From Deinococcus cellulosilyticus NBRC 106333 = KACC 11606 (GTDB taxonomy: Bacteria > Deinococcota > Deinococci > Deinococcales > Deinococcaceae), in NCBI RefSeq assembly GCF_007990775.1, contig NZ_BJXB01000016.1, positions 81,443-145,442 of the forward strand: a stretch of DNA of 64,000 nt, given 5' to 3'. The position numbers and the translations under genes are program-made. Every line of letters starts with the position of its first letter. Position 1 is the first letter of the stretch. The notes beneath the pieces were generated by a model. The model did not search any database. It was not told the DNA's origin and was given only the letters and a program-made list of their open reading frames with translations. This document shows positions 27,683 through 34,919 of this stretch, one piece after another.

Positions 27683-28023
27683 GCGTTTTCCTCCTTCAGC
27701 AACCCTCTCAGGGATGCGTTTAAGGCCTGCCAGGATGCCGTGAGTTGCCCAAGCAGGGTTTCACCCTGGGCATTCAACTGGTAATAGCGTCTGGGTTGAC
27801 CATCATCCGTGCGCCATTCGGACTGCAGATAACCCTGACCCTCGAGCCGACGCAGCAATGGATAGAGGGTTCCTTCTTCGATGGGAAGGTCATGGTGCGC
27901 AAGGGCCTGACGCAGGGAGTACCCGTACTGCGGCTTTTTCAGCTGGGAAAGCACTGCCAGCACCAGCACGCCCCTGCGCATTTCAAGTTCCAGTTTGGGA
28001 GAGGGAACCTCCTGCATCTTCAC
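27679..28023 (-). CDS. PadR family transcriptional regulator
   Basis: Winged-helix repressor of 114 residues. The core reads VLAVLSQLKKPQYGYSLRQAL followed by GTLYPLLRRLEGQGYL, the recognition helix region of PadR proteins, and RRYYQLNAQG, the wing. A short C-terminal dimerisation helix follows. GTG 28023 has GAGGTGA 7 nt upstream, which decides the start over the ATG two codons later. The promoter carries a candidate self-operator. Confidence 0.9.
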   Translation of the reverse strand: MKMQEVPSPKLELEMRRGVLVLAVLSQLKKPQYGYSLRQALAHHDLPIEEGTLYPLLRRLEGQGYLQSEWRTDDGQPRRYYQLNAQGETLLGQLTASWQALNASLRGLLKEENA

Positions 28024-28050
28024 TGTGTGTCACCTCATGCTGTTTATCAC

Positions 28051-28085
28051 ATGGTACAGTGCGGCACACAGTATGTCAATGTGAC
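28051..28085 (-). promoter_or_regulatory. padR promoter with embedded operator-like dyads
   Basis: On the minus strand TTGACA (28074-28079) and TACCAT (28051-28056) are separated by exactly 17 nt, the best -35/-10 pair in the window. Between them lies an imperfect palindrome, TACTGTG-N5-CACTGTA, and TCACAT/ATGTGA half sites flank the promoter. Both are plausible PadR operators for autoregulation. Confidence 0.75.
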
Positions 28086-28112
28086 CTGCCTGGAATGCCC
28101 TCACAGTCAGAC

Positions 28113-28140
28113 CAAAGAAAAAGCCCCCTTTTTGGGGGCC
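28113..28140 (-). terminator. galE terminator
   Basis: On the minus strand a 6-bp GC stem (GCCCCC/GGGGGC, loop AAAAA) is followed by TTTTTCTTTG, just after the galE stop. Confidence 0.8.
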
Positions 28141-28155
28141 ACAGAAAAAACAGGG

Positions 28156-29163
28156 TCAGAACGTCAACCCGAGAAAAGCTTTTCGTTTTTCAAACCACTT
28201 GAGGCCCAGTTCAATGGCGGTTTCCAGACTGCTTTCGGGGTACCAGCCGAGTTCCGTGTTGGCCCGTGCAGGGTTGGCGTACGCTCCGGCCACATCTCCA
28301 GGGCGAGGAGGGGCAAGCTCTTTTTTGATGGGATGCCCGATGACATTTTCGAAAGCCTGCACCAGTTCGAAAACCGTGGTGCCGTTTCCGGTCCCGAGGT
28401 TGTACACCCGGTACTTTTCAGTGGTGTACTCACTGAAGACCCGGTCAAACTCCAGGACAGCTTTGATATGGGCTTTGGCCAGGTCCCAGACATGAATGTA
28501 ATCCCGGATTCCCGAACCGTCACGGGTGGGCCATTCGGTGCCCGTGATGTAGAAGTTCTGACGCAGGGTGTGTGCCTCGATGATCTTGTCAAGGGCGTGC
28601 GAAACGCGCTCCAGTTGCTGTCCACTGCGCAGTTTGGGGTCTGCACCGATGGGGTTGAAGTACCTCAGGGTGATGGCACGGAAATCATACGCACGGGTGA
28701 AATCTTCCAGCGCCAGTTCCATGCAGAGTTTGGTGCGTGAATAAGGACTGCTGGGTTTGAGAGGAGAAGCTTCATCCACAGAAAAGCCTTCCACCACATC
28801 ATAGAGGGAGGCCGTAGAACTGAAGATCACCCGGTCACAGCCCACCTGCATCAGGGCATCAAAGAGGTCAAGAGATTTCTGCACATTGGCCCGGTAGTAC
28901 CCCAGCGGGTTTGCGGTGGATTCGGGCACCAGAATCAGTGCAGCACAGTGAATGGTGGCGTAAATGTCCGGGTGGTCTTTGAAAATGCGTTTGATCAGGT
29001 CCTGATCTGCAATGTCACCCTGGTAAAAGATCCGGTCCTGCACAAATTCCTGGCGGCCCCGAATCAGGGAGTCCAGCACAATTGGGGTGTGTCCCTGATC
29101 GAGCAGTGCCGAGCAGATGGTGCTTCCGATGTATCCTGCGCCTCCAGTGACCAGTACTTTCAT
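28156..29163 (-). CDS. galE: UDP-glucose 4-epimerase
   Basis: NAD-dependent short-chain epimerase interconverting UDP-glucose and UDP-galactose, 335 residues from ATG 29163. The N-terminal VTGGAGYIGS binds NAD and the catalytic YSRTK (YxxxK) is near residue 145, with the Ser/Thr in IFSSTASLYD. It supplies UDP-galactose for surface polysaccharides or allows galactose use; no sugar cluster is adjacent. GGAAGTG precedes the start, and a TGTTATACT extended -10 lies about 35-40 nt upstream. An in-frame extension to 29253 crosses this promoter and is rejected. Confidence 0.92.
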   Translation of the reverse strand: MKVLVTGGAGYIGSTICSALLDQGHTPIVLDSLIRGRQEFVQDRIFYQGDIADQDLIKRIFKDHPDIYATIHCAALILVPESTANPLGYYRANVQKSLDLFDALMQVGCDRVIFSSTASLYDVVEGFSVDEASPLKPSSPYSRTKLCMELALEDFTRAYDFRAITLRYFNPIGADPKLRSGQQLERVSHALDKIIEAHTLRQNFYITGTEWPTRDGSGIRDYIHVWDLAKAHIKAVLEFDRVFSEYTTEKYRVYNLGTGNGTTVFELVQAFENVIGHPIKKELAPPRPGDVAGAYANPARANTELGWYPESSLETAIELGLKWFEKRKAFLGLTF

Positions 29164-29282
29164 ATCTTTCACTTCCTTCGTTTCTTTTCGAAGTATAACA
29201 GGTCCATCCACAGGTCTCAATCCTGCTGTCCCCTCAGACATCACGCTGTACAAACAAGCTGCTTGTTTATAATGTGAAACTC

Positions 29283-30023
29283 ATGATAGATCCACTCTTG
29301 ATTCTGTATCGACCCCAGCAATTCTACCGGAAGCTTTTTGAATCCTGGCCGCAATTCGGAAAGCTCATGGCCACCATCGGACTGACCATGCTGGTGTGGG
29401 GCGTGTGCCAGTATGTGACCAGCAAACTGCTGATGCACCAGCTCGGTCTGGATCAGGCCTTCCGTGCACCTGAAGGGGTTGCTGCAGGCGCAGGGATTTT
29501 TCAGGCCATGTGGATTTTCTTCTGCTGGTTGATGCTTTCAGTGGCGGTGGCACTGGGAGCCACTTTCCATGCCCGCCCCTTCGAAACCACAGGCTACGCG
29601 CTTGCTGTCTCCATCCCGGTGGTGCTGGTCTCCATGTTGATACAAATGCTGGTGATCTCTGGCTTACCGGCCATCACACCTGCCGAGATGCAAAGCATTC
29701 TCAACCACCAGAATGGAACACTGATCGGCAAACTGGTGATTCACGCGGAAGAACTGTACGTTCGCCATCCTCTGGTGATCACCTCCCAGATCCTGATGCT
29801 GGGAACGGTGCTCTGGCAGGTGTGGGTGATTCAGCAGGCCCTGCAGGTCTCTGATGTCCCAACAATGCGCCGCATCGTCTTCAGCACAGTGCTGGCGGTG
29901 GTTTTTGGACTGCTGCAATACAATTTCTCTCCACACTGGCGGATTCTGCAGGAGGGTGTTCTCAGGACCATCACCCAGCCTGAATTCCAACAGGTCCCAC
30001 CAAAGGGTGGATCTGAACTTTAA
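29283..30023 (+). CDS. Yip1-domain membrane protein
   Basis: Integral membrane protein of 246 residues with five or six helices. The opening MIDPLLILYRPQQFYRKLFES and the helix layout match bacterial Yip1-like proteins, whose role is unknown. TATAAT at 29268-29273 lies 9 nt before ATG 29283, so I prefer this leaderless start. The GTG at 29274 directly abuts the -10 box and would lie upstream of the transcript start. A terminator follows. Confidence 0.78.
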   Translation: MIDPLLILYRPQQFYRKLFESWPQFGKLMATIGLTMLVWGVCQYVTSKLLMHQLGLDQAFRAPEGVAAGAGIFQAMWIFFCWLMLSVAVALGATFHARPFETTGYALAVSIPVVLVSMLIQMLVISGLPAITPAEMQSILNHQNGTLIGKLVIHAEELYVRHPLVITSQILMLGTVLWQVWVIQQALQVSDVPTMRRIVFSTVLAVVFGLLQYNFSPHWRILQEGVLRTITQPEFQQVPPKGGSEL

Positions 30024-30025
30024 AA

Positions 30026-30050
30026 AAAGAACCCCAGATTGGGGTTCTTT
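30026..30050. terminator. Bidirectional terminator, Yip1-like gene / pyrC
   Basis: AAAGAACCCC and GGGGTTCTTT form a 10-bp stem with a 5-nt loop, with A runs on one side and T runs on the other. It serves the convergent Yip1-like and pyrC genes. Confidence 0.85.
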
Positions 30051-30065
30051 TCATTGCATCAAAAT

Positions 30066-31319
30066 TCAGCCCTGAAAGGCCACTCGACCATTCACCAGGG
30101 TCAGAACAGGCCATCCGTACAGTTCGTCACCAGCCCAGGGGCTGAATCTGGCCTTGCTCTTGAAGGATTTTGGATCAACCGCCTTGCTGTTTTCCAGATC
30201 GAGCAGCACCACGTCTGCCACCGCCCCTTCTTCAAGGCTGGGGACCTCCCAGTTCATGACCCGGGCGCAGCCTGCAGTGAACAGATCGAGCAGTTTCTCC
30301 AGGGAGATTTTTCCGGTCTTCACAAAACGGGTGTACATCAGGGGAAAGGCCACTTCGATGCTGGGGATGCCAAACGGAGCTTCCAGCATGTCTTTTTCTT
30401 TTTCGGCCTGGGTGTGGGGGGCATGGTCGGTGGCAAGGCAATCCACAGTACCATCCAGCAGGCCTTCAAAAAGGGCTTCTGCATCCTGCTGGGTACGCAG
30501 GGGTGGTGCCACTTTGTACATGGCATCAAAGCCACGCAATGCCTCATCGGTGAGGGTCAGGTGGTGGGGGCACACTTCACAGGTGACAGGGGCTCCTGCC
30601 TTTTTGCCCTGACGGACAATTTCCAGTGCGCGTGCAGTGGACAGGTGCTGGATGTGCAGTCTGGCCCCGGTCAGGAGGGCAATTTCCACATCGCGGGCCA
30701 CACGGGCAGCTTCTGCAGCCGCAGGATTTCCAGGCAGGCCCAGTTCCTGAGACACCACCCCTTCATTCATCACCCCGTCCTGACGCAGGGTGGCGTCTTC
30801 AGCGTGCACACTCACCAGCAGACCCAGACCACTGGCGTACTCCATGCCCCGGCGCAGCACATTGGCGTTCTCGTTGGTGCGCCCATCATCGGTGAACATG
30901 GCTGCACCTGCATCTTTGAGTGCAGCCAGATCTGCCAGGGTCTCCCCTTTCTGGCCCCGGGTGAGGGCAGCAGCAGGCTTCAGGCGGGCAAAACCCAGCC
31001 TGTCGGCTTTCTGAATCAGGGAAGTCACAATCCCGGGATCATCCACCACAGGACTGGTGTTGGGCATGCTGACCACCGTGCCATACCCTCCAGCAGCAGC
31101 AGCAGCAAGGCCAGAAGCCAGGTCCTCTTTCTGCTCCTGTCCAGGCTCCCGCAGGTGTGCATGGAGTTCAATCAGGGCAGGAGCAACCGTGGCCCCTTTG
31201 CCATCGATGGTTTCACTGGCACTTTCACTTAAATTCCAGCCCCTGATTTTGCCGTCTTCAATGAAGAGGCTTTCCAGGGTGTCACTGCCCACACGTTTGA
31301 TGTTTTTGATTTCCAGCAT
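30066..31319 (-). CDS. pyrC: Dihydroorotase
   Basis: Zinc amidohydrolase of de novo pyrimidine synthesis, closing carbamoyl-aspartate to dihydroorotate. About 417 residues of the class I type. Zinc ligands are seen in ELHAHLREPG near residue 55, HAED near 180 and TDHAPHT near 305. The start is ATG 31319 or 31322, with GGTTGGAG just upstream. It is the third gene of the pyrR-pyrB-pyrC cluster, 75 nt after pyrB. Confidence 0.93.
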   Translation of the reverse strand: MLEIKNIKRVGSDTLESLFIEDGKIRGWNLSESASETIDGKGATVAPALIELHAHLREPGQEQKEDLASGLAAAAAGGYGTVVSMPNTSPVVDDPGIVTSLIQKADRLGFARLKPAAALTRGQKGETLADLAALKDAGAAMFTDDGRTNENANVLRRGMEYASGLGLLVSVHAEDATLRQDGVMNEGVVSQELGLPGNPAAAEAARVARDVEIALLTGARLHIQHLSTARALEIVRQGKKAGAPVTCEVCPHHLTLTDEALRGFDAMYKVAPPLRTQQDAEALFEGLLDGTVDCLATDHAPHTQAEKEKDMLEAPFGIPSIEVAFPLMYTRFVKTGKISLEKLLDLFTAGCARVMNWEVPSLEEGAVADVVLLDLENSKAVDPKSFKSKARFSPWAGDELYGWPVLTLVNGRVAFQG

Positions 31320-31369
31320 CATGTTCTCCAACCCCTCTCCTGTCAGGAGAGGAAAGCAATGTGAAACGA

Positions 31370-31397
31370 GCGCGGTGAGGTCAGCGCGGTGAGGTCA
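31370..31397. repeat. Tandem 14-bp duplication at the pyrB stop
   Basis: GCGCGGTGAGGTCA is repeated exactly twice in tandem (31370-31383 and 31384-31397). The second copy contains the pyrB stop codon, so the duplication left an extra copy of the gene's last bases in the pyrB-pyrC gap. A 9-bp hairpin CCTCTCCTG/CAGGAGAGG lies nearby at 31334-31352. Confidence 0.8.
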
Positions 31398-32318
31398 TTT
31401 CTTCCCGACCAGCAGGTGGTAGAGCACGCTCATGCGGATGGCCTGACCGTATTCGACCTGGGCAATGATCCGGCTGCGTTCACTGTCCGCGAGGCTGCCA
31501 GAAATTTCCAGGTCCCGGTTCATGGGGCCAGGGTGCAGCACAATGGCGTGGTCTTTTGCGAGTTCCAGCAAGCGTTCATTCACCTGGTAGGTCAGTGCAT
31601 ATTCACTCATGCTGGGCAGGAAACCACCGTTCATGCGTTCCTGTTGCAGACGCAGGGCCATCACGACATCGGCATCCTTCACGGCTGCCTGCATGTCGTT
31701 GGTGAGCTTCACGCGGCCTTTTTGCAGTTCTTTTGGAAGCAGGGTGGCAGGTCCGCACAGGGTCACGTCTGCACCAAGCAGATCGAGCAGTTCTGCATTG
31801 CTGCGGGCCACGCGGGAGTGCAGGATGTCCCCGACGATGGTGACTTTGAGGCCTTCGAGCTTGCCAAATTCCTTCAGCATGGTGTAGGCGTCTAAAAGTG
31901 CCTGGGTGGGGTGGGCGCGGCGTCCATCTCCAGCGTTGATGGTGGATTTGCCGCTGAACTTCGCCACCTGATGGGCAGCACCTGAGGCGTGGTGGCGCAC
32001 GATGAAAGCGTCCACCTTGTAGGCGTTCAGGGTTTCGATAGTGTCGCGCAGGGATTCACCTTTGGAAAGGCTGCTGGCTCCAGCAGCGAAGGTGAGCACA
32101 TCTGCACTCATGCGGCGTGCTGCGAGTTCAAAGCTGGTGCGGGTGCGGGTGGAGTTCTCGAAGAACGCTGTACACACGGTGATGCCCTGCAGTGCTGGGA
32201 CTTTTTTGACCGGGCGTTCCAGCACTTCTTTCATGACGTCGGCGGTCTCCAGGATGCCCTGAATGCCTTCAACCGTCCAGCCCTGGAAATCCAGCAGGTG
32301 TTTTACTCCAGTTCCCAT
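31395..32318 (-). CDS. pyrB: Aspartate carbamoyltransferase catalytic chain
   Basis: Condenses carbamoyl phosphate with aspartate, the first committed step of pyrimidine synthesis. It has 307 residues, with the carbamoyl-phosphate loop STRTRTSFE near residue 55, HPTQALLDAY near 135 and LHPGPMNRDLEI near 260. The start overlaps the end of pyrR by 16 nt, so translation is coupled. No regulatory chain gene (pyrI) is nearby. Confidence 0.95.
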   Translation of the reverse strand: MGTGVKHLLDFQGWTVEGIQGILETADVMKEVLERPVKKVPALQGITVCTAFFENSTRTRTSFELAARRMSADVLTFAAGASSLSKGESLRDTIETLNAYKVDAFIVRHHASGAAHQVAKFSGKSTINAGDGRRAHPTQALLDAYTMLKEFGKLEGLKVTIVGDILHSRVARSNAELLDLLGADVTLCGPATLLPKELQKGRVKLTNDMQAAVKDADVVMALRLQQERMNGGFLPSMSEYALTYQVNERLLELAKDHAIVLHPGPMNRDLEISGSLADSERSRIIAQVEYGQAIRMSVLYHLLVGKK

Positions 32319-32842
32319 AATTCCACCACATCCTCACCATCGGTTTCGGCAAGTTTGACTTTCACGACCTCGGTTTTGCTGGTCGGCAGGTTTTTTCCCA
32401 CGTAATCTGCGCGGATGGGCAGTTCGCGGTGTCCTCGGTCCACCATCACGGCAAGCTGGATGCTCTTGGGGCGGCCCAGGTCGGTCAGTGCGTCCAGGGC
32501 AGCACGGATGGTGCGGCCCGTGAAGAGCACATCGTCCAGCAGCACGATTTTCTTGGTGCCGATGTCAAAGTTGATTTCGGTCCTGCGGATGATCGGCTGG
32601 CGACTGATCTCCGAGAGGTCATCGCGGTAGAGGGTGATGTCCAGTTTGCCGGTGGGCACCTGGATGCCTTCCAGTTCAGCGATTTTCTGGGCCAGTTGTT
32701 CGGCCAGCGGAATGCCACGGGTGTGGATGCCCACCAGGGCAAGGTCCGTTGCACCCTTGTTGCGCTCGAGGATCTCGTGGGCGATGCGCGTCATGGCGCG
32801 TTTCATTTCGTGAGCATCCAGAATCTGAGCTTTATAGTGCAT
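32303..32842 (-). CDS. pyrR: Bifunctional pyr operon regulator / uracil phosphoribosyltransferase
   Basis: RNA-binding regulator of pyrimidine genes that also makes UMP from uracil and PRPP. It has 179 residues from ATG 32842. The PRPP-binding loop reads VLLDDVLFTGRTIRAALDAL near residue 95, and basic residues such as the IRRTE stretch are consistent with RNA binding. GGAGGG precedes the start by 5 nt. The upstream leader carries a PyrR binding loop and terminator. Confidence 0.94.
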   Translation of the reverse strand: MHYKAQILDAHEMKRAMTRIAHEILERNKGATDLALVGIHTRGIPLAEQLAQKIAELEGIQVPTGKLDITLYRDDLSEISRQPIIRRTEINFDIGTKKIVLLDDVLFTGRTIRAALDALTDLGRPKSIQLAVMVDRGHRELPIRADYVGKNLPTSKTEVVKVKLAETDGEDVVELWELE

Positions 32843-32912
32843 TTCGCCCTCCGTTGGCACAAAAAAACGCGCCTGGGCTGACTGCCCGGCGTGGTGTAGG
32901 GGATGTGTTCAC
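32832..32912 (-). CDS. Candidate pyr leader peptide (26 codons)
   Basis: GTG 32912-32910 follows a strong AAAAGGAGG at 5-nt spacing. The frame runs 26 codons through both arms of the pyr terminator and stops at TAA 32834-32832, overlapping the pyrR start by 11 nt. In the alternative frame the same ribosome binding site addresses ATG 32914 followed at once by TGA, a start-stop. A ribosome reading the 26-codon frame would prevent the terminator hairpin from forming. Confidence 0.6.
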   Translation of the reverse strand: MNTSPTPRRAVSPGAFFCANGGRNAL

Positions 32913-32940
32913 ATTGTCCTCCTTTTCGCCTCTCTGGACG
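32861..32940 (-). promoter_or_regulatory. pyr attenuator: PyrR-binding loop plus terminator
   Basis: CGTCCAGAGAGGCG at 32927-32940 (minus) matches the PyrR-binding consensus ARUCCNGNGAGGYU at 12 of 14 positions. GTCC at its start can pair with GGAC beyond the AAAAGGAGG, closing the ribosome binding site in the loop. Downstream an 8-bp stem with one bulge (32870-32891) is followed by seven T (32861-32867). PyrR binding would therefore block leader translation and favour termination. Confidence 0.8.
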
Positions 32941-32942
32941 AT

Positions 32943-33278
32943 GGCAGCCTCACAGGACTGCATTAAAGGTCAACACAGGATAACACGCCTCTTTGAAACT
33001 GAGAAGCCCCTGAATTTAGACTTCTGGTGCAGCAAAAAGCTGGCCTCCGACCCGCATCAAGATGCATGTCTGTGCATTTTTTTACTGATCTGAGTTCAAC
33101 AATTGTTGATTTGCCTGATCTGCATCAAAGTCCCCTTGACAGGACTTTGTAAGAGTTGAACATTTAGGATACATTTGTACAATCCTGAGGTCAGTCACCT
33201 ATACAATGGGTGGCCACATCTTGCGTCCCATCATCCAAACCTCATGTTGCAGACATCAGCACCATCCACAGGGGGGAT
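32943..33278. promoter_or_regulatory. Divergent region pyr leader / NERD-like gene
   Basis: 336 nt without a gene. On the plus strand TTGAAC (33156-33161) and TACAAT (33178-33183) are 16 nt apart and form a good promoter about 90 nt before the 33279 start; TTGACA at 33136-33141 is a second -35 candidate. The pyr promoter should lie at about 32960-33000 on the minus strand but no clear pair is visible. Confidence 0.5.
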
Positions 33279-33809
33279 ATGTTTTTCAGCCGTAAAGCAC
33301 CACAGCAAAATGGGTTGCCTGCACACTTTCTGCCCAAGAATTCAAAGCTGCACGATGTGCTCTTCAACCTGCCCGACAGCTGGCAGGTGCGCGAGAACCT
33401 GCAGATCGGACACGTGCCAGGTTGCACGGTGGTGGTTTCAGAAACGGGCATCTTTGTGCTGTATCCACAAGACATCAGTGGTGTGATTCTGCACAACCCC
33501 CGTTCCCTCATTGTTTCTGAGCAGAACCTCAATCCCCAGTTGCAGATGGCCCAGCAGAGTGCCCAGACCCTGTCTCGCATGCTGAAAGAGCGGGTGCATG
33601 CGGTGATGCTCTTCAAACAACTGGTGGAACCTGAGGAATTGAAAGCAAAGGCCCTCAACCCCAACACCAACCGGGAATGGGAAGTGGAAAACGTCAAAGT
33701 GGTCACCTGGGAGAGTCTGAAATTGTATTTGCTGACCTTCAGCCGCAAAATCTACACCCCCGAGCAGGTGATCCAACTGAGCCGCAAGATCAAGGAACTC
33801 GCTGGTTGA
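33279..33809 (+). CDS. Hypothetical protein, possibly NERD-like
   Basis: Soluble protein of 176 residues starting at MFFSRKAPQQ, with GGGGGGAT directly upstream. The order of strands (LPDSWQVRENLQIGHVPG, CTVVVSETGIFVLYP, then AVMLFKQLV) is reminiscent of the NERD nuclease-related domain, but catalytic residues cannot be assigned with confidence. The longer in-frame start at 33210 has no ribosome binding site. A stand-alone promoter lies upstream. Confidence 0.65.
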   Translation: MFFSRKAPQQNGLPAHFLPKNSKLHDVLFNLPDSWQVRENLQIGHVPGCTVVVSETGIFVLYPQDISGVILHNPRSLIVSEQNLNPQLQMAQQSAQTLSRMLKERVHAVMLFKQLVEPEELKAKALNPNTNREWEVENVKVVTWESLKLYLLTFSRKIYTPEQVIQLSRKIKELAG

Positions 33810-33902
33810 TGTCAGTTTTGCCATACACGCTGTCCAGCAGGTCTTTCTGAATCTCTGGACAGCGCCACTTTTCTTCTGCCCAAAAGCCGATAGAATGGGC
33901 CC

Positions 33903-34574
33903 ATGACCCGGGCCATCATGTTGCAGGGACAGCGCATCCCCTATGTTCTCAAACGTTCTGCGCGCAAAACCATCGGCCTGAAGGTGGCCAGCGGAAAACT
34001 GGAGGTGTCCGTTCCGAAAGCCGTGACCGTCAAATTAGTGGAGCAGATCCTGCAGGAAAAACAGCAGTGGATTCTGCAGAAAGTTCAGGAAACCCACGGG
34101 GCCAACTGGGAATTGCAAGACGGACTTTCCGGGTTTGTGGCCGGGCAGCCTGTGACTTTCCGCATTGTGGAAAGAGTAGGCGTGGTCCAGCAGGGCACAG
34201 ACCTGCTGATCTCTTCTGTGGACCCCAAAGCCGCCCTGAAAAGTTTCCTGATCCGCAAAGGACCTGAACTGCTTGCCTCAAGGGTCCAATTCTGGGCCGA
34301 AAAAATCGAAGTGAAACCTGTGAAGCTCCGGGTGACCCGTGCACAGCGTCGCTGGGGCAGCATGAACGCAAAAGGGGTTCTGGCCCTGTCTGTGGGCACT
34401 TTGTTGCTGGAACCCGAACTGCTGGATTACGTGATTGTGCACGAGCTGTGTCACCTGCACCACCTGAACCACAGTGCAGAGTACTGGGCGTGTGTGGAGC
34501 GCTTTCTGCCCGATTTTGAAAGCCGCCACATGCGGGTCAAACAGCAGGGTGGCATTCTGGGTGGGCTCTTCTGA
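33903..34574 (+). CDS. YgjP/WLM-type metallopeptidase (DUF45)
   Basis: Predicted zinc metalloprotein of 223 residues. The N-terminal half has RSARKTIGLKVASGKLEVSVPK, typical of the YgjP family, and the zinc motif HELCHLHHLNHS lies near residue 180 with the later E/W positions of the family (EYWACVERFLPDF). Substrates of this family are unknown. TAGAAT lies 6 nt before ATG 33903, so the transcript is probably leaderless. Confidence 0.9.
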   Translation: MTRAIMLQGQRIPYVLKRSARKTIGLKVASGKLEVSVPKAVTVKLVEQILQEKQQWILQKVQETHGANWELQDGLSGFVAGQPVTFRIVERVGVVQQGTDLLISSVDPKAALKSFLIRKGPELLASRVQFWAEKIEVKPVKLRVTRAQRRWGSMNAKGVLALSVGTLLLEPELLDYVIVHELCHLHHLNHSAEYWACVERFLPDFESRHMRVKQQGGILGGLF

Positions 34575-34579
34575 AAAGA

Positions 34580-34607
34580 AGAACCTGAAGGTCTTCCTTC
34601 AGGTTCT
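34580..34607. terminator. Terminator after the YgjP-type gene
   Basis: A 12-bp stem (AGAACCTGAAGG and its complement, 4-nt loop) lies between the convergent metallopeptidase and small His-tailed gene. No long T run is present. Confidence 0.65.
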
Positions 34608-34630
34608 CTGGTGCAGATTTCAGCTCGAAA

Positions 34631-34774
34631 TCAGTGGTGGCCGTGGCTGTGGGTGTGGTCGGTGTCGGTTTCTGCCCGATCTCCCGCCTGCAGGGCCCGC
34701 ACCAGGCCGAGGGTTCCAAGGTAGCCGCCAAGCAGCACGCCAATGATGGTGATGATCACTTGCCAGGTCGTCAT
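34631..34774 (-). CDS. 47-residue membrane peptide with His-rich tail
   Basis: A short ORF with a full membrane helix (about residues 5-25, VIITIIGVLLGGYLGTLGLV) followed by an acidic linker and the tail DHTHSHGHH at the C-terminus. It begins at ATG 34774 with AGGA upstream and a TAGAGT box about 11 nt before the start. The His-rich end could bind a divalent metal. It is too short for most automatic calls. A terminator and the convergent metallopeptidase gene follow it. Confidence 0.65.
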   Translation of the reverse strand: MTTWQVIITIIGVLLGGYLGTLGLVRALQAGDRAETDTDHTHSHGHH

Positions 34775-34919
34775 AATTCCTGTTTACTCTAGCACGTCCG
34801 GGACATTTGCCTGTGAGCTGTCCCTGAACGGGTTCTTATGGGGATGTTGAGCTAGACAGCAGGTGAGGCTCAGGTGCAGCGTTTCTGCAGATGCAGCACC
34901 CCTAAACGTTTCAAAGCCT

